DNA of 64,000 nt from Trissonchulus latispiculum (GCA_030248195.1 JASAND010016413.1:47433-111432), one strand, 5' to 3'. Positions 1-11,136 are shown, numbered from the stretch's first letter. Made by a program: numbers and translations. Notes: a model not told the origin generated them from the sequence alone.

Positions 1-8
1 TTTGATTT

Positions 9-125
9 ACAATATATTTGGGAGCTCATGTTCCTTTAGATTAACGGAGCTTAATGCGCCAAGGTGAAATATATTTGGGAGCTAATGCTCTTTTAAAATT
101 ACTGGTAGCTTAAGGCACCAATGTA
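9..125. repeat. 58-bp tandem repeat, two copies
   Basis: Two imperfect units begin with AATATATTTGGGAGCT (about 9 and 67) and run through GGAGCTTAATGCGCCAA and GTAGCTTAAGGCACCAA respectively. The array touches the window edge, so it may be longer outside. Confidence 0.6.
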
Positions 126-3100
126 AACATTAGCTAGGGTTTACACAATTCGTCTTTTTGCTTTAGCTGTTTAGGATTAATATTCACTACAAAATTCAAT
201 TAGTGTATCTAAATGTTAATGTGTTAGGTCTTATGCCATGTATTGCGCTTCTGCCAGCTCTGTTGTGTGTCTTAGTGAATGTATGTCAGCTTAGCGTTAA
301 GATTTGAACCAGACATTTGGCATCTGCTTGCTTTGCAGCGTACCTTTTATATCGAATGGATGTCGGGGTAGTGTGGGATGCGAATCAACCATGCAGTCTG
401 CGAGCGTAAAAAGTTGCAGTATCTAACTTGACCTAAACTATTTCACTGTAGTAGATTGTAGATTTGTAATAGTTGTGGACCTGTGGGGGAACGACATTGC
501 GACCTTGAAACATTTAGGTTTTACTTGTAGCTTTCATTAGTTTCCTATTTTACTAACTGTAATGAACGGAATTCATCAGCCTAGTAGGATCAGTGTTGCT
601 TTCTTGGAGCATCAAGTGACAGCTCAACGAATTATTTGTCTAAACTTGAGTGTTTTAAGATAAAATTAAATCGTGGCGCAGCAATCAAACTTTAACTTCA
701 CAAATAGTCCCTAATTGATAAGCAGAACCTAAATGTGTAAATTACAAATTTTCTCATTCTCTAATCATGGCAGCACAGTCTCTGTCGGTAGTAATTATTC
801 ATTCAGACTAGGTTAAGTATCCTCAAATCTTGATGCAGGTTAAATGTGAAGAGCTATTTCATGATTCAGAATCAAGGAAAGCTTTTGTTAAGTTTATGAG
901 TAACTGACGTCTCCAACTTTTGTCGAAATTTGCTTTTAAATTCTACAAAATGTTCTTTCGAATCTTGTAGCTGAAAGTAACTAAATGCATTCTTGTCGGT
1001 TTTTGCACATATCCTAGTGTCTGGAGATTTAGGCAACTTTGAAATTGAATCTCGTTTGTAGATTTAAAAATAATAATAACTGTATGTGAAAAGTTTCTTC
1101 ATCCGCATAAGCTGAGATACTGTTAAGCCTTAGTGCCCTACGTAACAGAAGTTGCTTTTGCCGGTGTATCTTTTAGTTTTAAAGTTCAACTGAAACCATC
1201 AGTCGTCGGTTTTCTACAAACCACAGTAGCTTGCCTTTTTGTGGGACGTCATTTAGCTGAAATGAGCGGAAAATTTCAAAGTTTATTTATCAGTTAGACA
1301 GTCTTTTGCTTAGAGTTATAATATTAAATTTCCATCTTGAAATGAACTTTACCATCCAAATGAAATTTTACCTTTGATCTTGTTATTAATTTTGCTTCCC
1401 AATTTGTTTGGTTATTTATTTTATCAAGGGCTGCATTTAGTGATTGCTGGCAGCAAAAGCAGTACTAAATGTCAACAAACAGAATGGCAATTGATGATTT
1501 TTTCCTAAATATTAGGAAAAGTGAAACCCAAAACAATATAGCTTCTATGCTATGATTTTCAATTTTCTAATCTTATTGAAACACCATCAAAAAGCTTTGC
1601 TTGAGCTAGTTTGATTTTACTTCTGAAATTATCAGTTTTGCTCTGTTATTTATTTCGAAATATTTCAGTTTCCCTGCTCATTGGCGAAAAATTTTACGAT
1701 TCTGATTAATCAATTTTGAAACTTGTCTCAAACAGGAACACTATCATTTTCTAACGTTGCCTGTATTGCTTCTCTCGTTTGACGGAATTAACCTATAACC
1801 ATTCACGAACCAAAATGCAATCGGGTTTTAGTCTCTAGAATTCGGGTTATGCACTGTAAATCAGTCTGTGTGCATTAAACGTAATTTAGTTTGAAGCTCA
1901 AAAATTCGTATCGATCATTATGTATCCCTTTTGACGATGTGATGTGGGCGTTATTAATTAATGGTCGAATTGAGAAGCAGCCACTATTTACTTTTGCAAC
2001 TTTTCTGATAATTTAGGTGGTAAAAAGCAAATCATTCTATGCAAGAAACGGGTTGATTACTTCGGTTGCGAATATCAGCTTTTGCATAAAGCATGTATTC
2101 TTAGCTTGACTTTTCTAGTAGCTTGTACCTTCAGCTTCAGTTCTTCGCTTTAGCTGCTGTCTGTTTCTTCAGAACCGCACATTTTAAAACCAGCTTAGTT
2201 GAAAATCGGCTATAATTTTTAATTTCTTAAGTTTTTGTTTTAAAAGATTCTTTTCCAATCTTTAAAGTAGAAATGAAACTTTATTTCTGAATTGATCAGG
2301 TCTACTACATGCTTACACTACAATTTTTACGGATTGGCTTGTTAGCGGTTACAATTGAACTTACATTAGTCAATTCGACTTTTAATTAGTATTAGCTAAT
2401 TACACTTATTCCGAAATTATATGAATTTAGTTTCGGCCCCTATGTTTGGCATGAGCTTGACTGCACCATTGTGTTTTTCCATCTCTGGCGAGGTTTACAA
2501 TACGAAAGCATTTTTTGAAAATTTTTACGGATTACGCTTTAACAAGTTTTAATCGTATTCAGTATGACCTGGGTGTACACACTGTTTGCGCAATTAAATT
2601 GCTGTCTAAGCTTTGTCGTTCACACTCAAAGTTTAGTTTTCCATCTCAGAAATGACTTTAACTGAAATAACCGATTTGTTGCAAATCGGTTATAATCAAA
2701 TAATTCAAATTAGGTAGTGCTTACATACCTTTTTCCTAAAAGTAAGCTCCGCTTATGTTGGTTCTTTAAATGAAAGTTGCTGTTTCCGCCATCGTCTAGT
2801 AGTGAATTGGATTTAACGTTTGCAGCTAAACTTGGAATTGCAAGTAATTCTTATTAACAGCCCCTAACAGTTTACAATTCTAATTGTTGCGGTTGCTGGC
2901 TGGTGCTGGTGGAACCTAAGCGTTAATCGGAGGCATGCACCGGTTAACGTTGGGTAGCGCTATGCCGGTGGCTGCAACAAGGAAGAATTTGTCGCCCTGC
3001 AGATGGCACTGTGGGTCTACTAATTTGTAGCGTGTCTCTCTGCAGACCCATAAAACAAAGCAATTCCAAGTTAAGCTGTGTTTTATAAAATTTTACTTAT

Positions 3101-4030
3101 TTAGCCACTGAATATGCTTGTGCACTTAAGGCAAGTTACTTTTTATCAATTTGCTTCTCTTAATATTGAAGTTATACTTCCCATTTACAAACACTGTCGT
3201 TCCCCCAGGCAGTCCCACGTAGGGAAAGGGTCGTTGCCGGATATGAACTTACAATGCAAAATTTTAGTAAGCTTAGGAAATTCGGATCTGCACGTCAACA
3301 ATCTCACTGTTTCTGTTGCGAATCAGCATTTGGCCTAACTCTAGAAGGCTACTATTAAGCTACTTCCAACTTTTGCGTAAAAGTATTTCAATAAATTATC
3401 CTGTTACCTAAGTGATATTTGTCTGAGATTTTAGAGTAGTTAGTTTAAAATTTTGCTATTTCTAAGTACGGTCCACAGTTTGCGATCCACCATGAGTTTT
3501 GGTGTGTTAAGTACTCTACTAAGACGGCTGACTGCAGCAGCCTAGTCTCTGCTAGCTAGATTACTTCACATGCGAAGATATAAATTAAAGAACAAATTGG
3601 GAACTGTAATATGCTAGAATGAACGAAATACAATGAAGCTAGATCACTCACTAAATATTAGTAACTTAGATCCTTATACGGTTTAAGAAATGTGTTTCTC
3701 CTTCGAAATACATTTGGTTTAGGTCATATAAATCTAGGTTACAGGCTTTAACTAATAATATTATGACCCGGCCAAAGGTTAAGTTGCCGTAACTTTGTAG
3801 TCGTTTTAATTAGTAGTTTTAATTTTAATATGTTTATGGCTTGAAGCGTTAAACTTGCAGCACTGCTGATCAGCTTGCACCTAACTTGTTAGTCTCATTC
3901 TGCCGGATATGCGAATGACAAATGAACAATTTCGCAATTGGTTTCTATACCTTTCGGGATTGGTTAAAAGGAAACAGGCAAAAATTAGTTGTCAATGGCC
4001 TTCTGGTGACTTGATGCTAGCATGTCTAAG
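126..4030. other. AT-rich stretch without recognisable gene
   Basis: Stops are dense in all frames. The longest open stretch (3114-3338, + strand, 74 codons) has no recognisable motif and I do not call it. A small hairpin with TGGGTCT/AGACCCA arms lies near 3011-3051. It could be intergenic sequence or the upstream region of the NADAR gene. Confidence 0.5.
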
Positions 4031-4033
4031 GCA

Positions 4034-5568
4034 GAGGCACCATGGTCTCAGCAGCCTCTAGTTCATGCCTTGTCTGACTTTGTAGAGGCACAATGGTCTC
4101 ATTTCAAAGCAGTCATTTTATTTTAGGCATCTGGATTGCCATGGCATCGATTGTTCCTTTCCAAGGTCAAAAGGATTTCCTTTCCAATATGTTTCCATGC
4201 AAGATTGATAAAGCTGGAAGTTGTTTCTCTTCATGCGAAGCAATATATCAATCTTCGAAAGCATGGATCTCGGAGAACGATGAAACTGCACAGGACATTT
4301 GTCATTCGCAATCCGGTTTTGAGGCTAAAAGGCTGTCAAAGAATGTGCAAGTTGATCATCGATTGTGGGAACAGTGCAAGTTAGCCGTCCTAGAAGGTGC
4401 TGTTTACTCAAAGTTCTGGCAGAATCCAGATTTGTTGCAATCGCTGCTTGAAACGGGCAACTCAGTCTTAGTTGAAGCGAGTCCAGATCATATCCCCCAT
4501 TGTCGCCGGGACTTATTTTATGGGTCTGGTTTATCTAAGAGGGAATTGCAACGAACAGACGTTTATAATTGGCCAGGGTTGAATACTATGGGTAAACTAC
4601 TTATGGACATTAGAAGTAGTTTCGGGGAAAAGGATTTCCCAAAACTGTTGGTTATTACAGACTCGCAGGGTTGTCGCATACCGACCCACAGTAGTAAGGC
4701 AATTAAAATTATTTCGATTCGCGGTGGGAGAATCCAAGATTTGATTAAGATAGCTTGTGTTTCTGCTCATAAGGGATATCAGGGATGCGTAATTTTTGGC
4801 GGAACCAATAATCTTGCCTTGGACCACCGGAAGCCAGCGATCGCTCGAGATGGTGCACTGCAGCCCCGACTTCCGAAATCGATTCTTAGGCAGTATCGTG
4901 GATTAAAACATTTCTGTAACCAGTTTCCAATGATTAAGCTGTGGATTAGTGAGATTCCTCCTCGGTTTGATCAGCCTCACGATCGTCCAGGACAGCAAAG
5001 TAGTTTCCAGCTCACTGTTGGGAGAGTAAATAAGCAACTGAACCTTGTAGTTTCTTCGTTTCGTGAATTCGGATTGAACGTGAATATTCTTCCAGTGTAT
5101 AAAGACTTCAATGATCCAAAATATTTTGCTAACTGTCAGTCTGGTCGTAGTTCAGTAGATTTGCACTTTAATGCTGTGGGTGGAAAGATTCTCTTGGATA
5201 AACTAGAGTCTATAGCTTCGGAGTTGTAAATTCGTCTACTGAGGCACCATGGTCTCAAACGGTAGACACTTTACGACTGATCTTTTCTATCCATCATTGT
5301 ATCTGTCTATCCCTAGTATAATCTTCGGTAGGTCATTAGCTTTTTCTTTTAAGCTGTAGTGTAGTTTTATGTACGGACCATAGTTGATAGACAATCTGAA
5401 TAGTTCTTTCTCATTCGAATGTACAATCTATATTTCTTTGTAACATAGCTCTTAGTCGTGTATAGTATATCTTGTTTTTACCTTACTTCTGACATTTACT
5501 CTTGTATTAGAGGCTGACATATACTGGCAATCCAACAGTTTGGCGTCTGTTGAGGCACCATGGTCTCA
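4034..5568 (+). repeat. 17-bp near-palindrome GAGGCACCATGGTCTCA, four copies around the NADAR gene
   Basis: Copies lie at 4034-4050, 4085-4101 (one mismatch, CACA for CACC), 5241-5257 and 5552-5568; I noticed no copy elsewhere in the window. Apart from an inserted GC, the unit TGAG-ACCATGGT-CTCA is a perfect palindrome. It also reads as a strong Kozak start (ACCATGG). The second copy supplies the start codon of the NADAR ORF, and the third and fourth each open a 36-codon ORF beginning Met-Val-Ser. Two copies lie upstream and two downstream of the gene. Role unknown: recognition site, insertion-site duplication, or repeated start cassette. Confidence 0.85.
4093..5229 (+). CDS. NADAR domain - SGNH hydrolase-like fusion protein (378 aa), intronless
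   Basis: Residues ~21-174 match the NADAR (YbiA-like) fold family: FLSNMFPC (29-36), CEAIYQSSKA (48-57), EAKRL (77-81), KFWQNP followed by LLETGN and LVEAS (107-130), and the family-typical end GLNTMGKLLMDIR (162-174). Characterised NADAR proteins are N-glycosidases or ADP-ribosyl-guanosine hydrolases acting on ADP-ribose/riboflavin-type substrates. Residues ~183-378 resemble an SGNH/GDSL domain: VITDSQG with Ser191 as block-I nucleophile, GGTNN (236-240) for block III, and DLHFN (356-360) for block V, where Asp-His spacing is one residue shorter than usual. There is no signal peptide or membrane segment. The ATG at 4093 is inside a repeated near-palindrome; Met17 (4141) also precedes the domain and could be the true start. 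Single-exon, multidomain ORFs of this kind in animals often belong to mobile elements; no element ends were identified. Substrate unknown. Confidence 0.8.
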   Translation: MVSFQSSHFILGIWIAMASIVPFQGQKDFLSNMFPCKIDKAGSCFSSCEAIYQSSKAWISENDETAQDICHSQSGFEAKRLSKNVQVDHRLWEQCKLAVLEGAVYSKFWQNPDLLQSLLETGNSVLVEASPDHIPHCRRDLFYGSGLSKRELQRTDVYNWPGLNTMGKLLMDIRSSFGEKDFPKLLVITDSQGCRIPTHSSKAIKIISIRGGRIQDLIKIACVSAHKGYQGCVIFGGTNNLALDHRKPAIARDGALQPRLPKSILRQYRGLKHFCNQFPMIKLWISEIPPRFDQPHDRPGQQSSFQLTVGRVNKQLNLVVSSFREFGLNVNILPVYKDFNDPKYFANCQSGRSSVDLHFNAVGGKILLDKLESIASEL

Positions 5569-6474
5569 CATAACAGGCATCAATCAGTTGGCTTTTGCCA
5601 TAATCTTAACTATTGTGCAGTCATTTTTTATCTATGTTTTCATTCAGTTTTCGTTCACTTTAGTTAATCAGCTGTTAAAAGGAGGGCTGAAAATTTTTAT
5701 CCTTTGAATTTTTAAATTTTGTTTTAGTAGTGTAGTCTTCTTTGGTAGTTTATGCTGTATCATCAAGTTGTCTACTCATGCGCTTTCTTACATTTTACTT
5801 TGGCGTCTCTAATCAAAGTACCAACAAATATAAGCTCTTGGTTATAGTTTTTACAGCGAATATAAGTTTTAGGTCTAAATAATCATGTAATCATAGATAG
5901 CACGATTCGCTATAGGTATGGCTGTTTTTCCTTCTCACTAGTGTTTTTAGTTATTATGATTCCTATTCAGATTTTAATCATTCAGTTCTTCCTGAAGTTG
6001 GACTAAGTCTACCCTAGTAAGCTTCTCAACCTAGTTTCAAAATAACAAGGGCAAGGCAGCATAGTAGCCCCCGCAATATCAAATTCTAAGCCATGATTGG
6101 GAAAAGTCTATTATGCAGTTTTTTAAATTCAAAGTGACCGATGAACTTAGTTCAATACATCTTTGTTCGCGTCTCGTAAAGCATCGTATGCGTTAAAGCA
6201 TCTTACCTTTCATTTCTTTTAGTGCCAGTCAGAGCTAGAAGCGGGTCGCAAAATGTGACCCGCGATTAGCCGCTTCAAGCTTCGATCCCAACCGTCCGGC
6301 CATCGATACTTATGTAGTACTTAAAATTTAACGAACATATCTTTACACTTTTTCGCAGAAGAACTAAGTCTTGTTTACAAATTTACAACAAAATGTTCAT
6401 TTTACAGTTTCCCCCTTAGCAGTCAACCTAGCCATTTTTAGCGGGTGAGGATCCTAGAGGTTGACGAATTTGAG

Positions 6475-6526
6475 ACAGCTTGCTATAGAAGGATTATTTT
6501 ACAGCTTGCTATAGAAGGATTATTTT
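6475..6526. repeat. 26-bp tandem repeat, two perfect copies
   Basis: Units 6475-6500 and 6501-6526 both read ACAGCTTGCTATAGAAGG followed by ATTATTTT. Confidence 0.85.
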
Positions 6527-6643
6527 GAGACAGCTTAGAAACAGTTACAGAATAAGATTATGTACTGCTCCTACTTAAGTACACGCATGACGCACGCCAA
6601 ATTTTGGAAATGGATGCAGTTGCCATCGTACAGTTTTCACTAC

Positions 6644-6724
6644 ATTCGCATTTTGCTTGTTTAACTTCGTATTCGCATTTTGCTTGTTTAACTTCGTATT
6701 CGCATTTTGCTTGTTTAACTTCGT
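6644..6724. repeat. 27-bp tandem repeat, three perfect copies
   Basis: Units start at 6644, 6671 and 6698 with ATTCGCATTTTGCTTG. The period is a multiple of three, so the minus strand reads as a TKLNKQNAN nonapeptide repeat; I see no surrounding gene. Confidence 0.9.
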
Positions 6725-7529
6725 AGATTTCCCTGAAGATGTATTTGAACTGTCTTTGTCTTTATTGGTCTTGTATTGTATAGAATTTTGCATGGTATAA
6801 AATTTTGTTTGTGTGTACAGAATAATTCCAGTACGTTGTATAGAATGAATGTTTGAAAGACTGGCAGTAAGTCTGTAATATGTCGTTAGTAATATGTCAT
6901 TTTCAAAATTTCAAGTTTTATGCAGTTTTAAGTTTTTTGGGGTTATGCATTCCATCCTCCAAGTAGAAAACCAACCGCTTTAATCTCGGGTAGGCTGTAA
7001 TGAAAATGAATGTTTTGTCGCATGATTTTATTTGATAAAGGAACAGTTTCGATTTAACACGGAATTTTACATCTTGGATTCTGCTGGAAATTGGGAAGGG
7101 AATGAAATCTACAATGGAATGAATGTGTCTGATTGCCACCTTAACTGTATTTTTTATGATTGCCATAGTTAAGACATGAATTTCGGGGAAAATTAATTGG
7201 AATGAAGTTTCAAATTTAAGTTGGGTTGTTTCGAGCTGGCAGTTAACTTTTACTAATTATGCTGTTGCGGGACAGCTAGGTAGAGGCCCGTTGGGTGCCG
7301 CTCCCCAGGCGGATTGGCAGGTGTAGAACGACTGTCAATGATTAGTGCAGAGCACGGTCCACTCATTAATTTAAGTTAATTAAAGGGATTCTGCTATTAC
7401 GGCCAAAACAACCCAACATGGTCAGGAAAAAAGGCCAGTGTTCGCTCACTGTACGTCGAAATGCAATCAAAGTTTGTTACATCTAAATAGATCAAGACCT
7501 GCTCTTGCGATTTATAAAAGAAAAACAAC

Positions 7530-8330
7530 CTATTCTGTGGTTCGTTCTAATTTTACAAGCCATTTTCAAACTTCATATGGAGATTACAAAGTTACTTTCA
7601 GGTTTTGCCCATATCCGTGGTTTTCGCTTAATTACTCGTTAATTAACATAATTAATTAGTATAATTTTTATATCATTAAAACCAGCAAGCTTTGCTCTTT
7701 CAGAGTATCCAAAAATAGTTACCCTTTCTGTGGTTCGATTTCACTTTACAAGCTGACTTGCGAGCCACATACTGAAGCTCCAGTTGGCTTCCAGATTTGG
7801 TTTGTCACAGGGTTTCTAATCAAAGTTGCGTGTTAATTAACATCAATAATTAGGTTAAAACTTTTATAAATAAAATCAGCCGGTCTTCCTCTTTAAAACA
7901 AGCACAAAATAATTGGTGCTTCTGTGGTTCGATTTCATTTTACAAGCTGATTTGCAAGCCACCTACTGAAGTTTAAGTTGGCCTCCAGACTTGGATGGTC
8001 CTAGTGTTTCTAATTAAAGTTTCATATTAATTAACATCAATAAGTAGGTTAAAACTTTTATGAACAAACTCAGCAGGTCTTCCTCTTCAAAACAAGCACA
8101 AAATAATTGGTGCTTTTGTGGTTTGATTTTATTTTACAAGCTGATTTGTAAGCCACATACTGAAGTTCAAGTGGGCCTCCAGACTTGGGTGGTCATAGTG
8201 TTTTTAATTGAAAGTTTCACACTAATTAACATCAATAATCAGGTTAAAACTTTTATAAATAAACTCAGCAGGTCTTCTTCCTTAAAATAGGCACAAAATA
8301 ATTGGTGCTTCTGTGGTTCGATTTTGCGTT
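7530..8330. repeat. ~194-bp tandem repeat, about four copies
   Basis: The phrase TCTGTGGTTCGATTT recurs at 7534, 7727, 7921, 8115 and 8310, a period of 193-195 bp. Each unit continues through ACAAGCTGA, a GCCACATACTGAAG-like segment and AT-rich TTAATTAACATCAATAA. The outermost units are more diverged. The array stops about 25 bp before the first structured hairpin at 8354. Confidence 0.85.
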
Positions 8331-8353
8331 ATGCTTGCTTTTCTGACCTAACC

Positions 8354-8373
8354 GGGAGAGCTCGGCTCGTCCC
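8354..8373. other. Stem-loop 1 of a covarying hairpin family
   Basis: Lower stem GGGA/TCCC, upper stem GAGC/GCTC closed by a TCG triloop, with a single unpaired G (8369) on the 3' side between the stems. Same architecture as 8529-8552 and 8719-8748. Confidence 0.7.
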
Positions 8374-8528
8374 TCAAGTATTGCGATCATAAATAGTTTA
8401 AACTTGATTTCAAGCCTAATTAAAGTTTATGATTATTAAGTAATCCATATTCTAGCTAATTAATTAATGAAAGTTAAATTAATTAAGTTTAAAGTTTAAT
8501 TAATTTGGTTTTTAATGGTTTTAAAGCA

Positions 8529-8552
8529 AAAGGGAAGCTCGGCTTGCCCTTT
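8529..8552. other. Stem-loop 2 of a covarying hairpin family
   Basis: Lower stem AAAGGG/CCCTTT, upper stem AAGC/GCTT with TCG triloop, and a single 3' bulged G (8546). The lower stem is different in sequence from stem-loop 1 but keeps pairing. Confidence 0.75.
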
Positions 8553-8637
8553 CACTGAACTTAACTAGTTTTTGCTTAGCTAGTGTGGAATTCTTTTTAA
8601 AGTTCTTTTCTTTTGTAAATTTTGGTTTTGTAATTTG

Positions 8638-9481
8638 AGGGAAGACTTTCATGTCTTCCCTTATTGCCAATTTTGAGTAACAGATGCGATACTTTTGTAA
8701 CTGTACAAATTCTCCGCTCTTTGAGTCCAGCTCGGCTGAGACTCAAAGGCAAAAGAAAAGAGGGGAATTGATAAAAGTTTGAAGAAAAGTTTTATTTTTT
8801 AATTCATGTCTTAGCTACTTAATTGTTGTGTTTTGTATTGTGTATTTTGTATTCTGTGAAAGGCTCGTACCTACTAATAATTGGTTAATTTTACCTACCT
8901 AATCGGCAGTCTAATAGGTCTTAATTACGGGGACCCTCTGGTCCAGGTTTTAGTGGTGTAATTTCTTGTTTTTCTCTTTAAGCGAGAAATTGACGTAGTG
9001 TCAATTTCTCGCCTGAGTGCGTTTGTGTTAATCTTTTCCATTAGTCTTACAATAGGGGAAAGGGATTAGTTTAATTGCCCTTTCCCCTCTAATGTAAACA
9101 CTTGAGAACCCGCCTAAAGTTATTTGATGATTGCAACAACATTGACCCAATCAGAATCATTTAAGGGCGCGCCTTTTGCGCGGAGGACAATTTCGGCCAA
9201 TCAGATGAATGATTGCCGAAATTGTCGTGATTGACAGGTAGACTTGTTTTGAACATCAGTCTTACCTCGTCTTCCGAACCGTACGGCCGCTTTTTGGCCT
9301 CTCCCTTCACTCCCCCCTGTTTTCTTTATATTAGGGCGTTACTATGCCCAAATTTTTCCCCCTCTCCGGAACGGGGCTAGTGTATTAACACTAGCCCCTT
9401 GTCAATTATTGGGGTTTTTATTTAAGGGGGGATTAGGTCTACGTCCCACCTTAGGTCTTCCCCCTTTTTTTTTGAAGGGGG
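8638..9481. repeat. Field of six further perfect or near-perfect stem-loops
   Basis: Arms: AGGGAAGAC/GTCTTCCCT (8638-8661); GCGAGAAATTGAC/GTCAATTTCTCGC with 5-nt loop (8982-9012); AGGGGAAAGGG/CCCTTTCCCCT (9054-9088); GACAATTTCGGC/GCCGAAATTGTC with an inner CAATCA/TGATTG stem (9186-9226); GGGGCTAGTGT/ACACTAGCCCC with 4-nt loop (9373-9398); CTTCCCCC/GAAGGGGG (about 9461-9481). CCAATCAG occurs at about 9150 and inside the fourth hairpin, resembling CCAAT boxes. No ORF explains this density of pairing. Confidence 0.8.
8719..8748. other. Stem-loop 3 of a covarying hairpin family
   Basis: Lower stem CTTTGAGTC/GACTCAAAG (9 bp perfect), upper stem CAGC/GCTG with TCG triloop, and a single 3' bulged A (8739). 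Confidence 0.8.
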
Positions 9482-10875
9482 CTTTGGGGGGGGGGGGTTT
9501 TGGGGGTTTGTCTCGTTGTTTAAAACTTGTAACACTCTAATCCTTTGGGGAAATCTAAAAGCCTCAAACTGCTTTCTAAAAATTCGTGCGAATTATCCGT
9601 TGGCCGCTTCCTTAGGCAGGAAGTAGGGTATTAGCGTCTGGCTGTCTGCCGAGTGGGCAATCAGAACTAATATCTAGAGCCCTGGGAAGGGTGGAAACTG
9701 TGCAAACTTGACTGCATCCATTAAAATAAAAGCATATCGGACACAATAAGCATATAGGCGGACCCACTCGACATTTTAGTAGTTAGACCAGACTCACTAT
9801 ACATGACTAGTTCATACTTAACTTTGTTGGTTTCAGGTTTTAGTTAAAGTTCAAATTCTTGCAGGATTCACTCTTAAGTTTTTTAGAGGCAGTTCGTATG
9901 TCAGACTGCTGGTTAGGTCTAGGTTACCATTCTGGTCTACTTTTAAAGCTTAGGTTTAATAAATAGGTACGAGCCTTAGGATTCAGTAATTGGCTGTTTT
10001 TGTTTGTGTGAGTTGCTAATGTCATTGAGTGTTCGCTTGCAGCTTAATAATATTTTGTGCTCTGCTTAGCATTCCAGTAATCAGTAATTGTTTGTTGTTG
10101 TATACGGTATCATTTTGGACAGTTGTTTATATTTGTGCTGTACCTACTTATCTGCGTTATCTAAGGTCTGTAACTTATCATTTCCTTCTCGTCTGCCTAT
10201 AGCTCTTGTACATTAAATTCTAAAATTTATAGGTTCAGTGGTTCTTTCTGATAGGATCTTAGGGTTTAGATTAGCTTTGACTAGAATTCTAGGCAGGATT
10301 TATCAGTGTGGCATCCAGTCTTGCTTAGCAGTTAAGTTGGTTTTGAAAGTTGTGATAGCGAATTAAAGGTTCCAGAAGGTGGGCTTGTGCTGAACAGGTG
10401 TTCACGATACTTGCATTGACCTTGAACGTAAAACGGAGCTTGGAGGTTCGAACTCACGGTCTAACGCGGACAAATCCCAGATTGGGTAGACCAAAACCAG
10501 GCTACTTGATCTGAAGGATCTAAGAGGTGACCCAGAGTCTCTCGCCTGTTCGCACCGCTGTTAGTGCTCTAAATCCAGTGCAGCTACTTTTGAGGCCTAA
10601 GTCAATAAATTTAGAAGTTTGATTTCACTGTAGCACTACATATACCCTTATTCACAATTTAGAGAAATAATTACGCAGTCTAACTCACATAAGCTCAAAA
10701 AGGTTAAACGTATAGTTCTGGTGAGAAAATACAGGCGTGAAAGCGATAATACAAATCAAAACTGACGCTCATGCTGGACTCACCATCTAAGTGTGAAGTG
10801 AAGTAGAAACGGTTCGCAAATTAAACTGAACACAACCAAATTTGCCAAGAACAGTAAAATTAACACAAATTTTGT
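9482..10875. other. Non-coding stretch with poly-G tract
   Basis: A run of G near 9485-9499 follows the hairpin field. No gene, transposon end or repeat was recognised in the rest; it lies upstream of the kinase A promoter. Confidence 0.45.
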
Positions 10876-11136
10876 TAACACCAACTGAGAATAGACAGCT
10901 TCTTATAATTTGCACACAAAAGCGTGTGTAAACTTGCTGCACAAACCAGTTTTCATGCACAACTGCACAAATAAAACGCTCTAACGTTGCACAAGGGTTT
11001 CCCAAGTTTCAGCCGTATTGCGCAATAGCTTGGAGTATTTAAAGGCTTGTGTCCACATTAGAGCTTATGTAGTTTAGAATTTGTGCAGGTTTTATTGATT
11101 CTTGTCTTTCCGCCCGCTTGAGCGTTTCTGCTTGAA
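10876..11136 (+). promoter_or_regulatory. Kinase A promoter and non-coding first exon (conserved with gene B)
   Basis: About 260 bp align with 29284-29526 upstream of gene B. Shared blocks include CTGCACAAACCAGT, TTCATGCACAACTGCACAAA, GTATTGCGCAATAG (palindromic C/EBP-type core at 11017-11026), a TATA-like GGAGTATTTAAAGG (11032-11045), AATTTGTGCAGG and CGCTTGAG. TGCACAA-type motifs recur several times. The block ends at a shared GAA|GTAAG splice donor (11136/11137), which would join to the acceptor at 12020, giving a 5' UTR intron. Regulator identity is inference. Confidence 0.65.

Larger units (their letters stand above)
5569..7520. other. Non-coding stretch with small repeats
   Basis: No convincing gene. 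It holds a hairpin near 6242-6265 with arms GCGGGTC/GACCCGC, plus two short tandem arrays annotated separately. An open stretch on the minus strand (6575-6793) exists only because the 27-bp array keeps frame. Confidence 0.5.

Noticed and set aside
6575..6793. Minus frame with TKLNKQNAN repeats
   Set aside because: Explained by a perfect 27-bp tandem repeat with no coding context.
8060..8290. Open frame within the 194-bp satellite
   Set aside because: Satellite units happen to lack stops in one frame; it is not conserved in the other units.
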